Translations under genes and position numbers: made by a program
Part shown: positions 17,601 through 24,816 of the stretch, piece after piece
Layout of the letters: each line of letters starts with the position of its first letter
Position numbering within the stretch: position 1 is the first letter of the stretch
Notes under the pieces: generated by a model
Databases searched by the model: none
Told to the model about the DNA's origin: nothing
The model's input: the letters and a program-made list of their open reading frames with translations, nothing else
Origin: Jejuia sp. UBA6058
GTDB taxonomy: Bacteria; Bacteroidota; Bacteroidia; Flavobacteriales; Flavobacteriaceae
DNA length: 64,000 nucleotides
Direction: 5' to 3'
Assembly (NCBI GenBank): GCA_002428965.1
Contig: DIYI01000012.1
Coordinates: 794,475-858,474, forward strand

Positions 17601-17849
17601 TTAAATGATAAAATCAAAATAATGGTACTGGTAATACTCTCCGTTTATCTCAAACACGGTATCTAATTTATCTGTATTCCAAACTCTAACAACATGAAGA
17701 ACTTGACCTTGCTGTAAATTATGCACCGATTTGAGTACTCTAACTTTAAATGGGCATCTTAGTGCTTTTAATTTATTTTCAAAATTGACAACATATATGA
17801 TTCTTGGAGAGGAATATTTGAGTACTTTAAGTAGTTGTTTAGCATTCAT
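17601..17849 (-). CDS. Hypothetical 82-residue protein
   Basis: This small basic protein shows beta-strand-like alternation (RIIYVVNFENKLKALRCPFKVRVLKS) and an aromatic end (GEYYQYHYFDFII). There is no signal peptide or membrane segment. It starts with a clear ATG and runs in the same direction as the other island genes. The family is not recognised. It is kept because composition and frame look coding, and the gap around it is otherwise empty. Confidence 0.5.
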   Translation of the reverse strand: MNAKQLLKVLKYSSPRIIYVVNFENKLKALRCPFKVRVLKSVHNLQQGQVLHVVRVWNTDKLDTVFEINGEYYQYHYFDFII

Positions 17850-18029
17850 TTTATTGAATTGAAGAATTATTCGGTATACTCAGGATTGAGTAAAAGGGCT
17901 ATGTAATAATATGTGTTACTATAACTTTAGATGTTATATTGGCTAATTTATAGGGTTAAAGAGTAGTGCTGTAATTACATCTGTAGATAAAGTAAATAGC
18001 CTCTAGGTTTCCCTAGAAGCTAATAAATG

Positions 18030-18371
18030 TTAGTGTACCACATCTGAATCTAGTAGTTGCTCTTTCATCATCTCTTCAGGATTATCAACGTAATCCCATT
18101 GATAGGAGAGCTCTACAACCTTATCAGTATTTGGAATAGTGTAACTATAAGGCCTACAAGGAACTTTTTCTATACTACCAGGAAATTTGCAACCAACTAA
18201 ATCTTTACAAGTTTCTTCATCAAAACTTGCGGGAACCGTGCATGTTCTTGCAGTAAAATATAAATTTCCATCACTGCTTTTTACAGGTTCAATGCCTCCT
18301 GATAGAACAAGAGCGAAAAACTTACCACCTGATTTAGATTCTCTTTTTAAATAATTTTTTACTGTAACCAT
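18030..18371 (-). CDS. Hypothetical 113-residue protein, ssDNA-binding-like in style
   Basis: The product starts at the ATG at 18371 (MVTVKNYLKRESKSGGKFFALVL). The longer frame upstream has a Phe-rich, unlikely N-terminus and was rejected. It contains four Cys and a predicted beta-rich core (KSSDGNLYFTARTCTVPASF) and ends in an acidic tail (PEEMMKEQLLDSDVVH). The style resembles small accessory proteins of Bacteroidota mobile elements, such as single-strand-binding-type folds, but I cannot assign a family. Confidence 0.5.
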   Translation of the reverse strand: MVTVKNYLKRESKSGGKFFALVLSGGIEPVKSSDGNLYFTARTCTVPASFDEETCKDLVGCKFPGSIEKVPCRPYSYTIPNTDKVVELSYQWDYVDNPEEMMKEQLLDSDVVH

Positions 18372-18571
18372 TTTGAAATATTTTTTAATTAAACAACACT
18401 GGGGGATGATCCCAATTTTGAATAAGCGTGGGCGTGGTATTGTAGGTAGAGTTACGCTTACAGTGAAAAACCTCCTGAAAAATATTATAAAAAATTTTTT
18501 TAGCCTTATGATAATGAAAGTTTGAGAAAATAGGTTGCCCACCTACCTCTAAGTGAGAATTTAAGACGCTT

Positions 18572-18712
18572 TTAGAAACCAAATATTTTACTGAGACCCA
18601 ATAGAACTAATCCAAAAATTATAACTATAATGCATCCTTTTAAATTATCCTTTCCTATTTCACCTTTAAAAGCACTATTATAATCATTTGGTTTTTGCTT
18701 GTTCTTTTTCAT
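18572..18712 (-). CDS. 46-residue single-pass membrane protein
   Basis: A short frame starts ATG at 18712 and ends TAA at 18572-18574. The product has a charged N-terminus (MKKNKQKPNDYNSAFKGEIG) and a hydrophobic helix at about residues 27-43 (CIIVIIFGLVLLG). It starts five bases after the stop of the membrane coiled-coil gene upstream, so the two are probably cotranscribed. Function unknown; it is supported by position and a clean membrane segment. Confidence 0.5.
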   Translation of the reverse strand: MKKNKQKPNDYNSAFKGEIGKDNLKGCIIVIIFGLVLLGLSKIFGF

Positions 18713-18717
18713 CTAGT

Positions 18718-19128
18718 TTACCTAACATTTTTAGTTATTTCAGACCTTATTTCTTCAACCTTCAAATCAAATTGATCATTATCAATAAAGCCCTTATCAA
18801 GAGCTCTTTTGAGAGAGTTATAACGCTCATTTTGGTTCAAATAATACTCAACCTTAATACTCTTTTTATGAGCTTCCAAAGCTCCTAATTTCTTATCAAA
18901 ATCTCTTTCATCTATAATGCTTTGATTTCTAAGAATTTTTATTTGTGAAATCTCTGAATCAATTTTAGCAAGCTCCTTTTGATGTAAACTTCTTTTCAAA
19001 TCACTCTTAATTTCTTTCCTTTTTGAGAACAGATAAATAACATAGATTATTGAAAAAGCCACTATACCTATGGCTATACCTTTACCCATTTCGGTTGAGG
19101 AATCTCCTATTAAGAAATATATCATCAT
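18718..19128 (-). CDS. Membrane-anchored coiled-coil protein
   Basis: This 136-residue protein has one membrane helix at about residues 16-35 (GIAIGIVAFSIIYVIYLF), then a Lys/Glu-rich coiled coil. The C-terminal segment YNSLKRALDKGFIDNDQFD LKVEEI resembles a short SHOCT-like helical hairpin. The N-terminus is short, so the bulk of the protein is likely cytoplasmic. It is followed by a 46-residue membrane protein and lies divergent from an XRE regulator. The family is not recognised. Confidence 0.55.
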   Translation of the reverse strand: MMIYFLIGDSSTEMGKGIAIGIVAFSIIYVIYLFSKRKEIKSDLKRSLHQKELAKIDSEISQIKILRNQSIIDERDFDKKLGALEAHKKSIKVEYYLNQNERYNSLKRALDKGFIDNDQFDLKVEEIRSEITKNVR

Positions 19129-19236
19129 TTGGTTTTAGTTTGTATTAAACAATAGATATAGCACCAATCAAATATAGTTAAAAATGTAGTACTATAAGGT
19201 TACGGTATTTAATCTCGTTAATTAGAATTTTATTGC

Positions 19237-19482
19237 ATGGTGCAATTGTCTGACAAGAGGCTGAATGAGTTAAAGGATTCTATACCTAAATTAATCGGTG
19301 ATAGAATTAGAATTTTAAGAAAAACTAAAGACCTTACTCAAACTGAACTAGCTGAACTCGTTGGAAAGGACAGGCAATACCTATATAAAATTGAAAAAGG
19401 AAAAGTAACCCCAAATATTGTTACAATTTCAGCATTAGCAGTTGCTTTGGAAATAACTTTAAAAGATTTTTTTGACTTTTAA
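19237..19482 (+). CDS. XRE-family helix-turn-helix regulator
   Basis: The 81-residue protein is a single HTH_3 domain: IRILRKTKDLTQTELAELVG is the DNA-binding helix pair, followed by KDRQYLYKIEKGKVTPNIVT. It is divergent from the membrane-protein pair at 18572-19128. It probably regulates island genes, perhaps itself and its divergent neighbours. It has the size of a phage-type or plasmid-type repressor without a sensor domain. Confidence 0.85.
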   Translation: MVQLSDKRLNELKDSIPKLIGDRIRILRKTKDLTQTELAELVGKDRQYLYKIEKGKVTPNIVTISALAVALEITLKDFFDF

Positions 19483-20125
19483 TTTGGAAACTATTTCGGT
19501 ATACTTATTTAAATGCACACCTGATTTAAAACTTCTTACTTCAACCCAATTAAAATAAAGCACCCACTCTATTTAGAATTGGTAATTATTTATAATATTT
19601 AATGTTTATGAATTAAAAAGTAGGTGGTGGTACATCTCCATTACAATCTCTTAAATCCGCCTGAAAATACAATCAAACTAAATTAGCGCTAATCTTATGA
19701 AATACATTAAGTTAGAAAAACTCAATAAAAAAGGAGGCAATAGCAACCTCCTTCTCATATTAACAATTTACTTCACTTCATTTCAACAGTTATTAGTCAA
19801 CAACGAAACACAACTGCTAAATAAGCCCGCAAAAATATAAACAACACTTTACATCTTTATTTACATTTTATAATACAACTTATCTACATGAAAAAAGGCA
19901 AGCTAATTGCTCACCTTTTTTGCCCCAAATCTACCATGAACTTAACCTACTTATGTTATGGTGAATCAAACATAGGCAATTAGTTTTATTAAGTACCTAA
20001 ATTTCTACAAACAACCATTTAATAAGATTAAGGTTAAAATATGGTGACAATTATTTAACATTAAATTATTTTTTAATTAACTATTTTTAGACCGCCCTGT
20101 AGTCACCGCAATTAAAGGTTAAAAA
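19483..20125. other. 643-bp gap in the island with two hairpins
   Basis: No credible gene is seen. Two hairpins are visible. AAGGAGG / CCTCCTT (19731-19737 and 19747-19753) has an A run on its left and so looks like a minus-strand terminator. An A-rich/T-rich stem at 19891-19921, with inner GCAA / TTGC, could terminate in either direction. The rest is AT-rich. It could hold regulatory or replication sequence, but this is not shown. Confidence 0.35.
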
Positions 20126-20350
20126 ATGAGAGAACTACATTGTTTATTATTTGGGCACAGATTAAAGATCAGTAAACACGTCACAGAACATATTAAAGAA
20201 TATCAATGTACGTGTTGTAAAGAAAAATTCACAACTTCACCCACTGGTAACATCATTTCACTTACTGAATCTAGAGAAAGAGTTAATCTCACGCTACAAA
20301 ATATTCATGGTAGAAAATTGAGACGTAAAGGCATTAGTTATAATATTTAG
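20126..20350 (+). CDS. Small Cys-containing protein of mobile elements
   Basis: This 74-residue protein has a HCLLFGH start and a YQCTCCKEKF motif, suggesting a single zinc-binding knuckle (Cys6 or His with the CTCC cluster at about residues 30-33). The C-terminus is basic (GRKLRRKGISYNI). Similar small proteins recur in Flavobacteriaceae, but no function is known. It lies upstream of another small gene and convergent with the integrase. Confidence 0.55.
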   Translation: MRELHCLLFGHRLKISKHVTEHIKEYQCTCCKEKFTTSPTGNIISLTESRERVNLTLQNIHGRKLRRKGISYNI

Positions 20351-20401
20351 CCTTCTTGAATTTTTAAGTAACATTCACATAACAATTAATTGATATTTAA
20401 T

Positions 20402-20409
20402 TAACTTTG
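20402..20409 (+). promoter_or_regulatory. -7 promoter element TAACTTTG
   Basis: TAACTTTG matches TAnnTTTG exactly. It contains the TTG at 20407 that could be mistaken for a start codon of the next gene; the promoter reading makes the ATG at 20431 the better start. Confidence 0.55.
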
Positions 20410-20430
20410 CAGGTCAATAATAAATATTGG

Positions 20431-20685
20431 ATGCGTAAATTATTGCTAATAATTAATGGTTTTATTGATACCATTGATGACTTCAAAGAGTTTTATTCAT
20501 TTAAGTTGATTAAGTCCCAAAGCACCAAGAAATACGGTGTTTTTAAACTGATATATCTAAGCACAAATCTTAAAGAAAAAGTCCTGCGTATTGAGCTAAA
20601 TATGAAGACTAAAAAGTTATCGTATGGTTCATGGGATGATAACTCGTTACAAACTATCAAGTTTGATAACTTCATAAACGTTTAA
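20431..20685 (+). CDS. Hypothetical 84-residue protein
   Basis: This small basic protein (MRKLLLIINGFIDTIDDFKE) has beta-like strands (YGVFKLIYLS, KVLRIELNM). It has no signal peptide and no recognised family. It has its own -7 element and ends eight bases before the convergent integrase stop. It is kept because codon composition and start context look real. Confidence 0.45.
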   Translation: MRKLLLIINGFIDTIDDFKEFYSFKLIKSQSTKKYGVFKLIYLSTNLKEKVLRIELNMKTKKLSYGSWDDNSLQTIKFDNFINV

Positions 20686-20692
20686 AATTCAA

Positions 20693-21874
20693 TTATTTTA
20701 GTTTATTTATCTCAAGACTAATTCTCTTCTCTACCACCTTGCCGTAACTATCTTGAGTTATCTTTAGACTTGAATGGCCTAATAATTCACTTACAATTTC
20801 CATTGGTACATTATTATAAAGCAGCACAGTTGAAGCAAAGGTTCTTCTTGCCATATGAGTTGTAAACTTCTTTTCAATTCCTGTAATTGCACCGATCTCC
20901 TTGAGATATGAATTATACTTTTGATTACTAATTCTTGGGAATATAAAATCATCTCTGCTGTAATTATTTAATAAATCTAAAGCCTTAGGTAGCAAAGGAA
21001 TTGATAATGGCTTAGACGTTTTCCGCCTGTTAATCTTAATCCATTTATTTCCATCAAATCCATCAATAATGTGTTTCGATTTCAAATCCATTAATTCCCT
21101 GTATGGTAATCCCGTATAACAACAAAAAATGAATAGGTCTTTTACAAAACATAATCTTGGTTGTGAAAACTTGTAGTTTTCTAGCTTTTTTAGCTCATCA
21201 GGAGAAAGAAATACTATAGTATTTTTAATGGGTTTTGCCTTGAAAAGCATAAATGGATCTTTCTCCAAATAGTTTTCAGCGACAGCCACCTTAATAACTT
21301 TTCTAAACCTTTGAATCTTTTTATTAATAGTTATCTGTTTTAAACCTTTTTCTGTTTTGTAGTAATACTCTAGGTCTTTTAGGAAATTAGCTTTTAGTTC
21401 TTTTAGAGGGATATCATCAGTTTTAAATTCCCATTTTATAAAGCCTTTTACATCACTTTTAATGTAGTCAAACTTACTCCAGGTTACTTGCTTTATGTCA
21501 ATTCCAATAAGCGTTTTAAGACGTTTTAAGTAACGGTCATAGAACTCAATTACATTGTATTGCTTCTCTAGTTTTTCGCCGTTATACGTCTTGTAGATGT
21601 CTTGTACAGTGAAGGCGCTTTCTTGAACTTGAAGTAGTAAGAAAGCCTTATAAACTTTAGTTCTTATTAGGCTTAGTTGAGTGAATTTTTGTACCGCATC
21701 GGGTTCATCTTGTTTAATGAATTGTGAGTTTTTATTCCAATTATTTGGTTCGATAAATATCCCCGTGGAGAATTCTTTTCGTTTCTTATTAAATGTTATT
21801 CTACACTTAATAGGGGATTTATTTTCTTTGTTCACTTTAGTTTTATCTAAATAAAACCTTATGAATATTTTCAT
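20693..21874 (-). CDS. Tyrosine site-specific integrase
   Basis: This 393-residue phage-type integrase of the Bacteroidota conjugative-element class has an N-terminal Arm-binding domain (KCRITFNKKRKEFSTGIFI), a SAM-like core-binding domain and a C-terminal catalytic domain. Catalytic residues are visible: Arg in CCYTGLPYRELMDL, His-x-x-Arg in HMARRTFAS, and His plus nucleophile Tyr in LLGHSSLKITQDSYGKV. It lies 0.2 kb from the intact tRNA-Asn, the expected position for the enzyme that recombined the element into this tRNA. It is full length. Confidence 0.93.
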   Translation of the reverse strand: MKIFIRFYLDKTKVNKENKSPIKCRITFNKKRKEFSTGIFIEPNNWNKNSQFIKQDEPDAVQKFTQLSLIRTKVYKAFLLLQVQESAFTVQDIYKTYNGEKLEKQYNVIEFYDRYLKRLKTLIGIDIKQVTWSKFDYIKSDVKGFIKWEFKTDDIPLKELKANFLKDLEYYYKTEKGLKQITINKKIQRFRKVIKVAVAENYLEKDPFMLFKAKPIKNTIVFLSPDELKKLENYKFSQPRLCFVKDLFIFCCYTGLPYRELMDLKSKHIIDGFDGNKWIKINRRKTSKPLSIPLLPKALDLLNNYSRDDFIFPRISNQKYNSYLKEIGAITGIEKKFTTHMARRTFASTVLLYNNVPMEIVSELLGHSSLKITQDSYGKVVEKRISLEINKLK

Positions 21875-22040
21875 ATTTTTTTAGTCTTAAATGGTTAATT
21901 AAAGATGGGGCACCTCAATAAAAATTTGGGATACCTAGTGGGGCACTTTTTTGAAGAAAAAACTTGACATGTTAACGAACTGAAGGAGATGTAACTAATG
22001 CATACAAATGCAATAATTATAAGTAGTCACATGAGGGCAT

Positions 22041-22070
22041 AAAAAAAGACCTTACATTTCTGTAAAGTCT
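22041..22070 (-). terminator. Terminator downstream of tRNA-Asn
   Basis: AGACCTTACA and TGTAAAGTCT (22047-22056 and 22061-22070, one mismatch) form a stem. On the minus strand it is followed by seven T (22041-22047), as expected after the tRNA. Confidence 0.7.
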
Positions 22071-22075
22071 TTTTG

Positions 22076-22147
22076 TTTTTTTGCTCCTCAGGTTGGGCTC
22101 GAACCAACGACCCTCTGATTAACAGTCAGATGCTCTAACCAACTGAG
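22076..22147 (-). repeat. Right attachment repeat (attR)
   Basis: This is the second copy of the 72-base direct repeat, identical to 13798-13869. It overlaps 64 of the 74 bases of the intact tRNA-Asn, so the crossover point lies somewhere inside the tRNA body or just downstream. Confidence 0.88.
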
Positions 22148-22157
22148 CTACTGAGGA
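22084..22157 (-). tRNA. tRNA-Asn (GTT)
   Basis: A complete 74-base cloverleaf: acceptor TCCTCAG / CTGAGGA with discriminator G, D arm GCTCAGTTGGTTAGAGC, anticodon arm TCTGACTGTTAATCAGA and T arm GTTGGTTCGAGCCCAAC. CCA is not encoded. It is the integration target of the 8.3-kb element, restored by the element's own 3' part. Confidence 0.96.
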
Positions 22158-22229
22158 AGGTTGTTTTTCGCTTTTGCGAGCGCAAATATATATTAAATTT
22201 TAATTACAACAAATATTAGGACTAAAAAA

Positions 22230-23561
22230 TTAGTCGAAAATTGCCTTATAAATATCGTTACCATTAGCAAACAAAACTAAGGCTATCAAAATAAAGAATC
22301 CTACCATTTGAGCATACTCCATAAACTTATCTCCAGGTTTTCTTCCTGATACCATTTCATATAATAAAAACATTACATGTCCGCCATCTAACGCTGGTAT
22401 AGGTAAGAGATTTAAAACCCCTAGCATAATAGACAAGAATGCTGTTAAATACCAAAATGCTTGCCAGTTCCATTTTGATGGAAACATTTTACCTATTGCA
22501 GCAAAACCTCCAATTTCCGTAGCGCCTTTTTTAGTAAAGATGTATTTAAACTGTGCTAAATAATCTTTAACCTCCCAATAGGCTTGATTAAACCCACCAG
22601 AGAGACTTTCTGAAAGGGTATAATCTCTATTAGTAAATTTCAAATAATCCTCATCAGTTATTTCTCTAAAAAAGCCCATTTTCCCGTCTTCATCGGGAGT
22701 AATGTTCATATCTAAAAGAGCTCCATCTCTCAATATTTGCAAAGACACTTCCTTTTCAGTATTTCCTTTTAGGTGATATTTGTAATCTGAATAATACTCA
22801 ATTTCATTCCCATTAATTGATGCAATTTTATCACCTGGTAATAAACCAGATTTGTCAGCAGGAGTTCCTTTTTCTATAGAGTCGACCATAAAAGGATAAC
22901 GCGCCTCTAATGCAGGCAAATCTCCAGCCTCAAACAATTCGGTTCCTATATCTTCCGGTAATTTTATGTCTTCAACGGCGCCATTGCTGTGTTCCACCTT
23001 TACATTGCTAATATCGCGAAACATAAAATATTTATTAACTGGAATAGTAATATCCTCAATTGGTGTGCCATCTATTGAAATTAATCGGTCACCTTGCTGA
23101 AACCCATAATTTTCAAGAGTTTTACTTACGCCATAACCATATTTGGCACTGTCTTTTGTTACATAGTTTGTTCCCCAAACCGCAAGCATAATTATAAAAA
23201 GAACAATGGCTAGTATAAAATTAACGGTAACACCACCTAACATAATAATTAAACGTTGCCATGCGGGTTTTGATCTAAACTCCCAAGGTTGCGCAGGTTT
23301 AGCCATTTGCTCGGTGTCCATACTCTCATCAATCATTCCAGATATTTTAACATAGCCACCTAAAGGCAACCAACCAATACCATATACAGTTTCGCCAATT
23401 TTCTTTTTAAAAAGAGAAAACTTAACATCAAAAAATAGGTAGAATTTCTCAACTCTAGTTTTAAAAGCTTTAGCAGGAATAAAATGTCCTAGCTCATGTA
23501 GAACTACCAATATAGAGAGGCTCAATAGTAACTGAGCTGTTTTTATTAAAAATACTGACAT
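22230..23561 (-). CDS. rseP: Site-2 protease RseP (M50 zinc metalloprotease)
   Basis: This 443-residue inner-membrane protease has the zinc motif HELGH at residues 22-26, two PDZ-like domains in the middle (EKGTPADKSGLLPGDKIASINGNEI) and the C-terminal LLPIPALDGGH motif supplying the third ligand Asp. RseP cuts anti-sigma factors and signal-peptide remnants inside the membrane. In this phylum it may act on FecR-type anti-sigma factors such as the one at 61423, but no link is shown here. Full length. Confidence 0.94.
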   Translation of the reverse strand: MSVFLIKTAQLLLSLSILVVLHELGHFIPAKAFKTRVEKFYLFFDVKFSLFKKKIGETVYGIGWLPLGGYVKISGMIDESMDTEQMAKPAQPWEFRSKPAWQRLIIMLGGVTVNFILAIVLFIIMLAVWGTNYVTKDSAKYGYGVSKTLENYGFQQGDRLISIDGTPIEDITIPVNKYFMFRDISNVKVEHSNGAVEDIKLPEDIGTELFEAGDLPALEARYPFMVDSIEKGTPADKSGLLPGDKIASINGNEIEYYSDYKYHLKGNTEKEVSLQILRDGALLDMNITPDEDGKMGFFREITDEDYLKFTNRDYTLSESLSGGFNQAYWEVKDYLAQFKYIFTKKGATEIGGFAAIGKMFPSKWNWQAFWYLTAFLSIMLGVLNLLPIPALDGGHVMFLLYEMVSGRKPGDKFMEYAQMVGFFILIALVLFANGNDIYKAIFD

Positions 23562-23687
23562 CTAGTTTTTTTTACGACCGCACAAAAGTAAGGTTTTAAA
23601 CCAAGTTTAAAAAGCAATTGAACGAATGCCCTAGGTTTTAACAGTAATTTAAGTGAACGTTGGGTTTTTTACGGTTTAAAATCGTTG

Positions 23688-23695
23688 TATTTTTG
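23688..23695 (+). promoter_or_regulatory. -7 promoter element TATTTTTG
   Basis: It matches TAnnTTTG and lies 29 bases before the SCO gene start. The nearest upstream TTG is at 23660-23662, 25 bases away, slightly beyond the usual spacing. Confidence 0.55.
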
Positions 23696-23724
23696 CACAG
23701 ATTTTAAATTTTAAGGTCTTTATA

Positions 23725-24399
23725 ATGTTATCGTTTTTCAAGGATTATAAGTTATTTGCCATAGTTTTTGGTGTTATTTCTGTTATCATCATTTCCTTGA
23801 TTTACAATACGCTGAACGTTTATCAACCTCTACCCATTTATCAGCCAAATATGGTTAGTACAGAGTTGGTAGATAGCACACTTCAATACAAAAAGAAATA
23901 TCATAGGATTGCCGATTTCAGTCTGACTAATCAGAACGGAGAAACAGTTACGCAGAACAACTATAAAGACAAAATTTATGTTGCAGATTTCTTTTTTACC
24001 ACTTGCCCAACTATTTGCCCCATAATGACTAAAAATATGGCGGATATACAGAAAGAAATTTTGAATGATGATGAAGTGATGCTTTTATCACACTCCGTTA
24101 CGCCACAGATTGATTCGGTAGCACAACTGAAACGCTACGCCATTGAAAAAGGGGTGAATGATGACAAATGGAATTTGGTTACCGGTAATAAAAGACATAT
24201 TTATGAATTGGCTAGAAAAAGTTATTTGGCTGTAAAAGACAATGGTGATGGTGGGCCTTTTGATATGGTACACACCGAAAATTTTATGCTAATTGATAAA
24301 AAGCGGCAAATTCGCGGTTTTTATGATGGTACAAAGCAAGATGAAATTAAAAAGCTTCTATACGATATTGCACATTTGAAAAAGGAGTATGACAGGTAA
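23725..24399 (+). CDS. SCO1/SenC-family copper chaperone
   Basis: The 224-residue protein has an N-terminal membrane anchor (residues 10-30) and a thioredoxin-fold domain. The copper-binding CPTIC motif is at Cys94 and Cys98, and the distal His is in DMVHTENFML. SCO proteins deliver copper to the CuA site of cytochrome c oxidase, acting on the periplasmic side. The gene has its own promoter, and a dispersed repeat lies downstream. No oxidase genes are adjacent. Confidence 0.9.
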   Translation: MLSFFKDYKLFAIVFGVISVIIISLIYNTLNVYQPLPIYQPNMVSTELVDSTLQYKKKYHRIADFSLTNQNGETVTQNNYKDKIYVADFFFTTCPTICPIMTKNMADIQKEILNDDEVMLLSHSVTPQIDSVAQLKRYAIEKGVNDDKWNLVTGNKRHIYELARKSYLAVKDNGDGGPFDMVHTENFMLIDKKRQIRGFYDGTKQDEIKKLLYDIAHLKKEYDR

Positions 24400-24417
24400 T
24401 AGCCTAAGGTTTCTTTT

Positions 24418-24507
24418 ACGCTAGGTATTGCAGCGGCAGCTTTTGGCGAGGCGAGCATCGAGCCAAAACTATTAGCGGAAAGCCCGACCCTTGTGGTAGC
24501 GCCCAAA
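24418..24507 (+). repeat. Dispersed intergenic repeat (flavo-1-like), plus orientation
   Basis: The sequence runs from ACGCTAGGTATTG through a GC-rich hairpin section to TTAGCGGAAAGCCCGACCC and AGCGCCCAAAT. It shares this frame (CGYTAGG ... AGCGG-AAGCCCGACC ... GCCCAAA) with copies at 42141, 46749, 48226 and 63890. It resembles the short structured intergenic elements common in flavobacteria. Confidence 0.6.
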
Positions 24508-24545
24508 TAAATAAACTTTGTCTTTTAAACTTATAAAGTTTGCTG

Positions 24546-24553
24546 TATTTTTG
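24546..24553 (+). promoter_or_regulatory. -7 promoter element TATTTTTG of the feo genes
   Basis: It matches TAnnTTTG and lies 26 bases before the TTG start of feoA. No clear iron-regulator box was recognised. Confidence 0.55.
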
Positions 24554-24579
24554 CTTCTTTAAAATCAATCTAAATAAGC

Positions 24580-24816
24580 TTGAAGCAAACTTTAGCACAT
24601 TTAAAACGAGGAGAACAGGCTGTAATTACTGATGTTTCATCTGCCGAAATTCCATTAAAACTTCTAGAAATGGGCTGTTTGCCAGGGAATTCTGTTACAC
24701 TTTTGCAAGTGGCGCCGTTTAAGGACCCCATGTATTTAAATGTGAATGGTACGCACCTTGCCATCCGAAAGGAAACTGCGACACATATTTTAATTGAAAA
24801 AGTAACGCATGAGTAA
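24580..24816 (+). CDS. feoA: Ferrous iron transport protein A
   Basis: This 78-residue SH3-like protein carries the FeoA motifs KLLEMGCLPGNSVTLLQVAPF and DPMYLNVNGTHLAIRKETA. It acts in the cytoplasm to modulate FeoB. The start is TTG at 24580 (MKQTLAHLKRGEQ), chosen because the family begins exactly there. Its stop overlaps the feoB start by eight bases, indicating coupled translation. Confidence 0.93.
   Translation: MKQTLAHLKRGEQAVITDVSSAEIPLKLLEMGCLPGNSVTLLQVAPFKDPMYLNVNGTHLAIRKETATHILIEKVTHE

Larger units (their letters stand above)
13798..22147. mobile_element. 8.3-kb integrative element inserted in tRNA-Asn
   Basis: A perfect 72-base direct repeat bounds the region: 13798-13869 and 22076-22147. 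The repeat is seven T, one G and the 3' part of a tRNA-Asn gene. A tyrosine integrase lies next to the right copy, where the complete tRNA survives. Cargo includes a RadC-like protein, a RepA-like ATPase, an XRE regulator, several small unknown proteins and a possible two-gene defence pair. No relaxase or conjugation gene is visible, so it is probably mobilised or satellite-like. Confidence 0.85.

Noticed and set aside
18385..18582. An open frame on the minus strand upstream of the 113-residue protein.
   Set aside because: No plausible protein features, and it overlaps the better-supported 46-residue membrane protein at 18572-18712.
19891..19986. A 31-codon frame starting ATGAAAAAAGGC in the island gap.
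   Set aside because: It lies on a terminator-like hairpin and shows no protein features.
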